Of a stretch of DNA of 9,165 nt, positions 5,750 through 9,165 are shown in pieces. The translations under genes and the position numbers were made by a program. The DNA comes from Gemmatimonadota bacterium (lineage in GTDB: Bacteria > ARS69), in NCBI GenBank assembly GCA_020431545.1, contig JAGQIB010000004.1:1-9165 (forward strand), read 5' to 3'. How positions within the stretch are numbered: the first letter of the stretch is position 1; the number at the start of each line of letters is the position of its first letter. The notes beneath the pieces were generated by a model. That model did not search any database and had not been told where the DNA came from. It worked only from the letters and a program-made list of their open reading frames with translations.

Positions 5750-6427
5750 CTAGGTCGGAGTTCGAGCGCTGCGTTCCCTCGGCTCCGCGACGACGACCTC
5801 GGATGGCACTCCCCACGCGACCACGACCTCGCGGTGCGCGACGTTCCAGGCCCGCGAATCGAGGAGAGCGGTCAAGGACTGCGGGCGACAGCCTCCGACG
5901 GCGGCGGGTTTCATGTCGTAGGCGAGTCGCCACAGTCGGGAGACACACGTGGAAAGCCAGGTCACGCCGTGCGTGAGCCCCACGACGCCGAGGCGACCGC
6001 CGGGCGCGAGAATCCGGTGAGCCTCCTGCAGGAAACGGGAGATGTCCGCCTCGCTCAGCAGATCCAGGACGTACGTCGTCACGAGACGATCGCAGGAGCG
6101 ATCCTCGGCGGGAAGCACGAGATCGGATCCCGAGTGGCGGATCGAGCACCGGTCCTTGAAGGCGGCCGTGCGCTGCGTGGCGAGGTCGATCATCACGGGG
6201 CTGACGTCACATCCGACATACCGGGCGGATTCGGGCAGTTCCCGTGAGAGCAGTCGTTCGGCGAACTTGCCCGTCCCGCAACCGAACTCGAGCACCATCT
6301 CGGCGTGCGCGAAGTCGGCCACCCGCACGAGCGCATCCAGCGCCGGATCCTCGTAGAAGCCCTGGGAATCCTGCTTCGACCCGAAGCGATCGTAATAGGC
6401 TCGCGCCTCGGGGACCGTGAGCGGCAT
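5750..6427 (-). CDS. Class I SAM-dependent methyltransferase (UbiE-like, Methyltransf_11 type)
   Basis: A 225-residue cytosolic protein with the Rossmann-type methyltransferase core: motif I VLEFGCGTGKFAERLL (about 45-60), the acidic strand YVGCDVSPVMIDLA, motif II around CDRLVTTYVLDLL, and the post-motif AHRILAPGGRLGVVGLTHG. The C-terminal part is not recognised and probably forms the substrate lid. The ATG at 6427 has AGGGA five bases upstream. It lies 13 bp after the stop of the large propeller gene, so both are probably co-transcribed even though no functional link is evident. The substrate is unknown. It is not closely related to the other methyltransferase in this window by its motifs. 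Confidence 0.88.
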   Translation of the reverse strand: MPLTVPEARAYYDRFGSKQDSQGFYEDPALDALVRVADFAHAEMVLEFGCGTGKFAERLLSRELPESARYVGCDVSPVMIDLATQRTAAFKDRCSIRHSGSDLVLPAEDRSCDRLVTTYVLDLLSEADISRFLQEAHRILAPGGRLGVVGLTHGVTWLSTCVSRLWRLAYDMKPAAVGGCRPQSLTALLDSRAWNVAHREVVVAWGVPSEVVVAEPRERSARTPT

Positions 6428-6440
6428 GGGTTCCCTGCCT

Positions 6441-8894
6441 TCAGCGGCCGGACACGACCACCTTCGTCGTCGCGCGCTCGCCGCCCGCGTCCAGCCGCAG
6501 GAAGTACACGCCGGCCACGAGATCGTCGCGCACGAACGGCACGGTGTGTCCGCCGCCGCCCATCGACTCGTCGCGAAGGATCGTGCGCACCCGGCGGCCG
6601 GCCACGTCGTGCAGCACGAGGCTCACGCGCTCGGCCCGCGGCAACGTGAACCACACCGAGCCCGCGGCCCGCAGCGGATTCGGACGGACGGGCCCGAGGG
6701 CGAACCCGCTCGGGGTGATCACGGGCGCGTTCACCGACGTCGATCGGAACACCGCGAAGTGATCGCGACGATGGCCGCCGGCATTCGTGAACGTGCCGCC
6801 GACGTACACGCTGCCATCGCCGACGGCGATCGCGTGGACGGCGCCTCCGGCGATTCCGGGATCCCAGGACGTGACGAGACCCGTGTCCCGATCGATCGAC
6901 GCGAGGCCCGCCCGCGGCTGTCCGCCCACCGTCGTGAAGTCTCCGCCCACGTACAGCAAATCGCCGTCGAGCGCGAGGGCGTGCACGCGGCCGTCCGTGT
7001 CCGCCTGCCAGGGCATCGCGAGTCCGGTGACGGGGTCGATCGCCGCGACGTGTGCGCGCGCCTCTCCGCCCACGGTCGTGAAGTCACCGCCGACGTAGAT
7101 CGCGGTCGACGTCGGCAGCACCGTGTACACCGCGCCGTCCGGAGCCGGCGCCCACGACGTGGCCGCGCCCGTGATGCCGTCGAGCGCCGCCAGGTACGGG
7201 CGGGACGCTCCGCCGATCGTGACGAACTCGCCGCCCGCGTACACGAGGCCGCCGTCGAGCGCGAGCGCGTGGACCTCGCCCGACGGTTCCGGCGCCCACG
7301 ACGTGGGCACCGCGCTGCTCGGATCCACCGCGGCCAGGTCGTGTCGCGTGATGCCGCCGACGAGCCCGAAGTGCCCGCCGAGGTAGACCTGTCCGTTGCC
7401 GACGGCGATCGCGCGCACCACGTCGCTCTCGTCGCCCGGCAGGCCCGAGTCGACGTTCGGATTCCACGCGGTGGGGAGCGCGTTGGAGATGCGGGCGGCG
7501 CCGACGCGGTTGCGGGGCGTGCCGCTGAGGTAGCTGAACTCGCCGCCGAAATACGCAAACTGCCCGTCGCGTGCGATCGCGTGCACGGCGCCGTTCGGGT
7601 CCGGATTCCATCCGTTCAGGTTCGCGGTCACGGGGTCGAATACGGCCACGGCGGAGCGGTCCACCTGATCGAACCGCTGGAAACGGCCGCCCATCGCGAG
7701 CGTCGAGCCGTCGAGGGCGAGGGACGCGACCGCGTGGTCCGGGTTCGGATCGAACGGGAGGATGGCGCCGGTCGTGGCGTCCAACGCCACGACGTAGGGC
7801 TGGTCATACGCCCCGATCTTGAGAAACCAGCCACCCACGTAGAGAGTGTTGTCGTGGAGTACCGCGTCGCGGCAGGTCCACGGATAGTGGTAGTAGCCGG
7901 AGTTCGGGTTCCAGGACGTGTTCGCTCCCGTCGTCGCGTCCACGGCGCCCATGCCGTAGCGCGTCTCCCCGTTGAGCGTGCTGAAGTAGCCGACCACGAA
8001 GACGACGTCGTCGGTGGGGACGATGCGCCGGACCCGATCGTTCGCGGTCAGATTCCACGGAAGCGCCTGCCCCGTGCTCCGATCGAACGCCGCGGCGGCG
8101 TCGTCCGTGGCGACGTACACCACGTCTCCGCGCACGGCGAGGTTCCACGCGACCGAGACGAGCGGCTTCCAGGGCGTCGCGAGCCCCGTGACGGGATCGA
8201 GCGCCGCGATCCGGATGCGGCTCGCCCCGCCGATGTTCGTGAAGTAGCCGCACACGTAGAGGAGACCGTCGTACGCCACGAGATCGTTGATCCAGTTGTC
8301 CGGGTTCGGGTCCCACGGCAGGAGGTCGCCGGTGTCCACGGCGAACGCCGCGAGATTCTGCCGGGGTTCGCCGCCGATCTCCGCGAACTGACCGCCGACA
8401 TACAGCGTGTTGCCCACCACCACGAGGGCCTCGATCGAGTAGTTGGACGGCGCCGTCACCTGGGGATCCCAGGGGGACAGACTGCCGTCCGGCAGGATGT
8501 GAACGAGATCGTTCCGCGCTTCGCCGTCAGCGGTGCTGAACTCGCCGCCCACGAACCAGCCGCCCGCGCCGTCGGGCGCGAGGGCCCTGACTTCCGAGGA
8601 CGAGAAGGCCCCCTTCACGACCGCGTTCTCCTGCGCGATCTCGCCTGTTTCGGTCCGGAACGTGGTGAAGGCGCCGGTGAACGGCCCGAACGTCTCGAAG
8701 GCGCCGCCGATCCGCACGAGCGAGTCGTCGGCGAGAATCGCCTCGACCGGCGCGTTCGGCGTGGGGAAGCGGAGGTCGAGTTCCTGGGCCGGAGTCGGAA
8801 CGGACAGCGCGCCGGTGGCGACGAGCGCCCCGGCGAACGCGAGCGAACGCGAGACAGGGCCCGAGAAAGCGGTCGGGCGGGAGCGGGGCTTCAC
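6441..8894 (-). CDS. Large secreted beta-propeller repeat protein with C-terminal FlgD-like/type IX-sorting-like domain
   Basis: An 817-residue exported protein. Residues 1-37 are a signal peptide (basic VKPRSRP, hydrophobic core LAFAGALVATGALSV, probable cleavage after PAQ). Residues about 50-715 hold 14 repeats of roughly 45-50 residues with the core VYVGG-x-F-T-x-x-GG-x-x-R followed by LAA-[IL]-D-x-x-TG and W-x-P, resembling delta-60/DUF5122 propeller repeats; units 1, 5 and 8 are degenerate. The last ~83 residues (GFALGPVRPNPL...LHDVAGRRVR...GVYFLRL) are a FlgD-Ig-like/secretion-sorting-like domain typical of FCB bacteria. The GTG at 8894 follows GGAGG by nine bases and places the basic signal-peptide start correctly; an ATG at 9035 would add 47 residues through the promoter and inverted repeat and is rejected. 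The ligand or role is unknown; surface display is inferred. Confidence 0.88.
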   Translation of the reverse strand: MKPRSRPTAFSGPVSRSLAFAGALVATGALSVPTPAQELDLRFPTPNAPVEAILADDSLVRIGGAFETFGPFTGAFTTFRTETGEIAQENAVVKGAFSSSEVRALAPDGAGGWFVGGEFSTADGEARNDLVHILPDGSLSPWDPQVTAPSNYSIEALVVVGNTLYVGGQFAEIGGEPRQNLAAFAVDTGDLLPWDPNPDNWINDLVAYDGLLYVCGYFTNIGGASRIRIAALDPVTGLATPWKPLVSVAWNLAVRGDVVYVATDDAAAAFDRSTGQALPWNLTANDRVRRIVPTDDVVFVVGYFSTLNGETRYGMGAVDATTGANTSWNPNSGYYHYPWTCRDAVLHDNTLYVGGWFLKIGAYDQPYVVALDATTGAILPFDPNPDHAVASLALDGSTLAMGGRFQRFDQVDRSAVAVFDPVTANLNGWNPDPNGAVHAIARDGQFAYFGGEFSYLSGTPRNRVGAARISNALPTAWNPNVDSGLPGDESDVVRAIAVGNGQVYLGGHFGLVGGITRHDLAAVDPSSAVPTSWAPEPSGEVHALALDGGLVYAGGEFVTIGGASRPYLAALDGITGAATSWAPAPDGAVYTVLPTSTAIYVGGDFTTVGGEARAHVAAIDPVTGLAMPWQADTDGRVHALALDGDLLYVGGDFTTVGGQPRAGLASIDRDTGLVTSWDPGIAGGAVHAIAVGDGSVYVGGTFTNAGGHRRDHFAVFRSTSVNAPVITPSGFALGPVRPNPLRAAGSVWFTLPRAERVSLVLHDVAGRRVRTILRDESMGGGGHTVPFVRDDLVAGVYFLRLDAGGERATTKVVVSGR

Positions 8895-8941
8895 GGCGGT
8901 CACCTCCAGGGGCTCGCGGGGGGGAGGCGTGCACCGGGACA

Positions 8942-8971
8942 ATGCTATCGCGACCGCGGGTGGGTCTTCAA
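8942..8971 (-). promoter_or_regulatory. Possible promoter of the propeller gene
   Basis: On the minus strand TTGAAG (8971-8966) is followed after 18 bp by TAGCAT (8947-8942), each four of six matches to the sigma-70 hexamers. Transcription would start near 8935, leaving a leader of about 41 bases before the GTG at 8894. FCB-type housekeeping sigma factors may prefer other sequences, so this is only a candidate. Confidence 0.35.
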
Positions 8972-8986
8972 GGGGGTGTGATTCCG

Positions 8987-9014
8987 GGTAGTGGGTCAGA
9001 ACTGACCCACTACC
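8987..9014. repeat. Perfect 13-bp inverted repeat with 2-base centre (terminator or dispersed palindrome)
   Basis: GGTAGTGGGTCAG (8987-8999) and CTGACCCACTACC (9002-9014) are exact reverse complements around AA. The stop codon TAG of the upstream partial gene lies in the outer arm. It can terminate the upstream transcript in minus direction, though no U-tract follows. It could also be a dispersed REP-like palindrome. Confidence 0.6.
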
Positions 9015-9165
9015 TGATTCCGCGACCCCGGCCATGGAGCCAGGCCAGAAACGCCGCCTGGGTGCGGGTGACCGCGTCGCGGAGGAGGCGCTGCTCGCGG
9101 TCCGAAGGGGCCGGCCAGGCGGCGAGTCCGTAGGTGCCGACCACGAGCCGACGGAACAGCGCGCC
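9010..9165 (-). CDS. C-terminal end of an unrecognised protein, cut by window edge
   Basis: An open frame enters from the right edge and ends at a TAG at 9010-9012, giving 51 residues. The visible part is amphipathic and helical (RRLVVGTYGLAAWPAP, then REQRLLRDAVTRTQAAFLAW) with a basic, Gly-rich end HGRGRGIR. Codon use is GC-rich in third positions like its neighbours, which supports real coding. No family is recognised. The stop is buried in the inverted repeat that separates it from the propeller gene. Confidence 0.6.
   Translation of the reverse strand, partial: GALFRRLVVGTYGLAAWPAPSDREQRLLRDAVTRTQAAFLAWLHGRGRGIR

Noticed and set aside
6417..8981. Plus-strand open frame of about 850 codons antisense to the propeller gene
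   Set aside because: It is a by-product of GC-rich codon use in the repeats. The product is Arg/His/Val-rich without domains, whereas the minus strand gives a clear signal peptide, repeats and C-terminal domain.

Overview
The window is GC-rich bacterial DNA, tightly packed, with almost everything on the minus strand and one plus-strand gene (norR). The large secreted propeller protein ends in a FlgD-like/type IX-sorting-like C-terminal domain (PNP...LP...YD/HDVAGRRVR...GVYFLRL pattern). Together with the high GC this suggests a member of the FCB-associated lineages (for example Candidatus Eisenbacteria, Krumholzibacteria or Gemmatimonadota-like). That placement is inference from style, not from a marker gene.

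Left part (1-3050) is a nitric-oxide detoxification module. A quinol-type nitric oxide reductase (cut by the window edge) lies 11 bp behind a complete RIC/YtfE-type di-iron repair protein. Divergent from them is norR, a sigma-54-dependent NO sensor with GAF, AAA+ (GAFTGA) and HTH domains. The shared 154-bp region holds a textbook -24/-12 sigma-54 promoter facing ric-nor, a sigma-70-type promoter facing norR, and one candidate NorR site. norR ends in a hairpin shared with the convergent neighbour.

Middle part (3038-5656) holds a secreted LamG-like protein and, upstream of it, a tight minus-strand cluster: VOC/PhnB-like protein, SAM methyltransferase, a tiny membrane protein, and a GNAT acetyltransferase. 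The tiny membrane protein is the main discovery. Its frame has an in-frame TGA at 4416-4418, exactly where DUF2892/YgaP-type membrane proteins carry a conserved Cys. Directly after this TGA comes a hairpin whose bulged U17 and apical GGUCU (G23, U24, numbering the U of UGA as 1) sit at the same offsets as in the E. coli fdhF SECIS. Reading through gives a 77-residue protein whose real stop overlaps the GNAT start by GTGA, the same coupling seen at its own start. I therefore call it a selenocysteine-containing membrane protein that ordinary gene callers would truncate or miss.

Right part (5750-9165) holds a second SAM methyltransferase behind a very large secreted beta-propeller protein (14 repeat units plus C-terminal sorting-like domain), a perfect 13-bp inverted repeat, and the 3' end of an unrecognised gene whose stop codon lies inside that repeat. 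No tRNA, rRNA, CRISPR or insertion sequence was seen.
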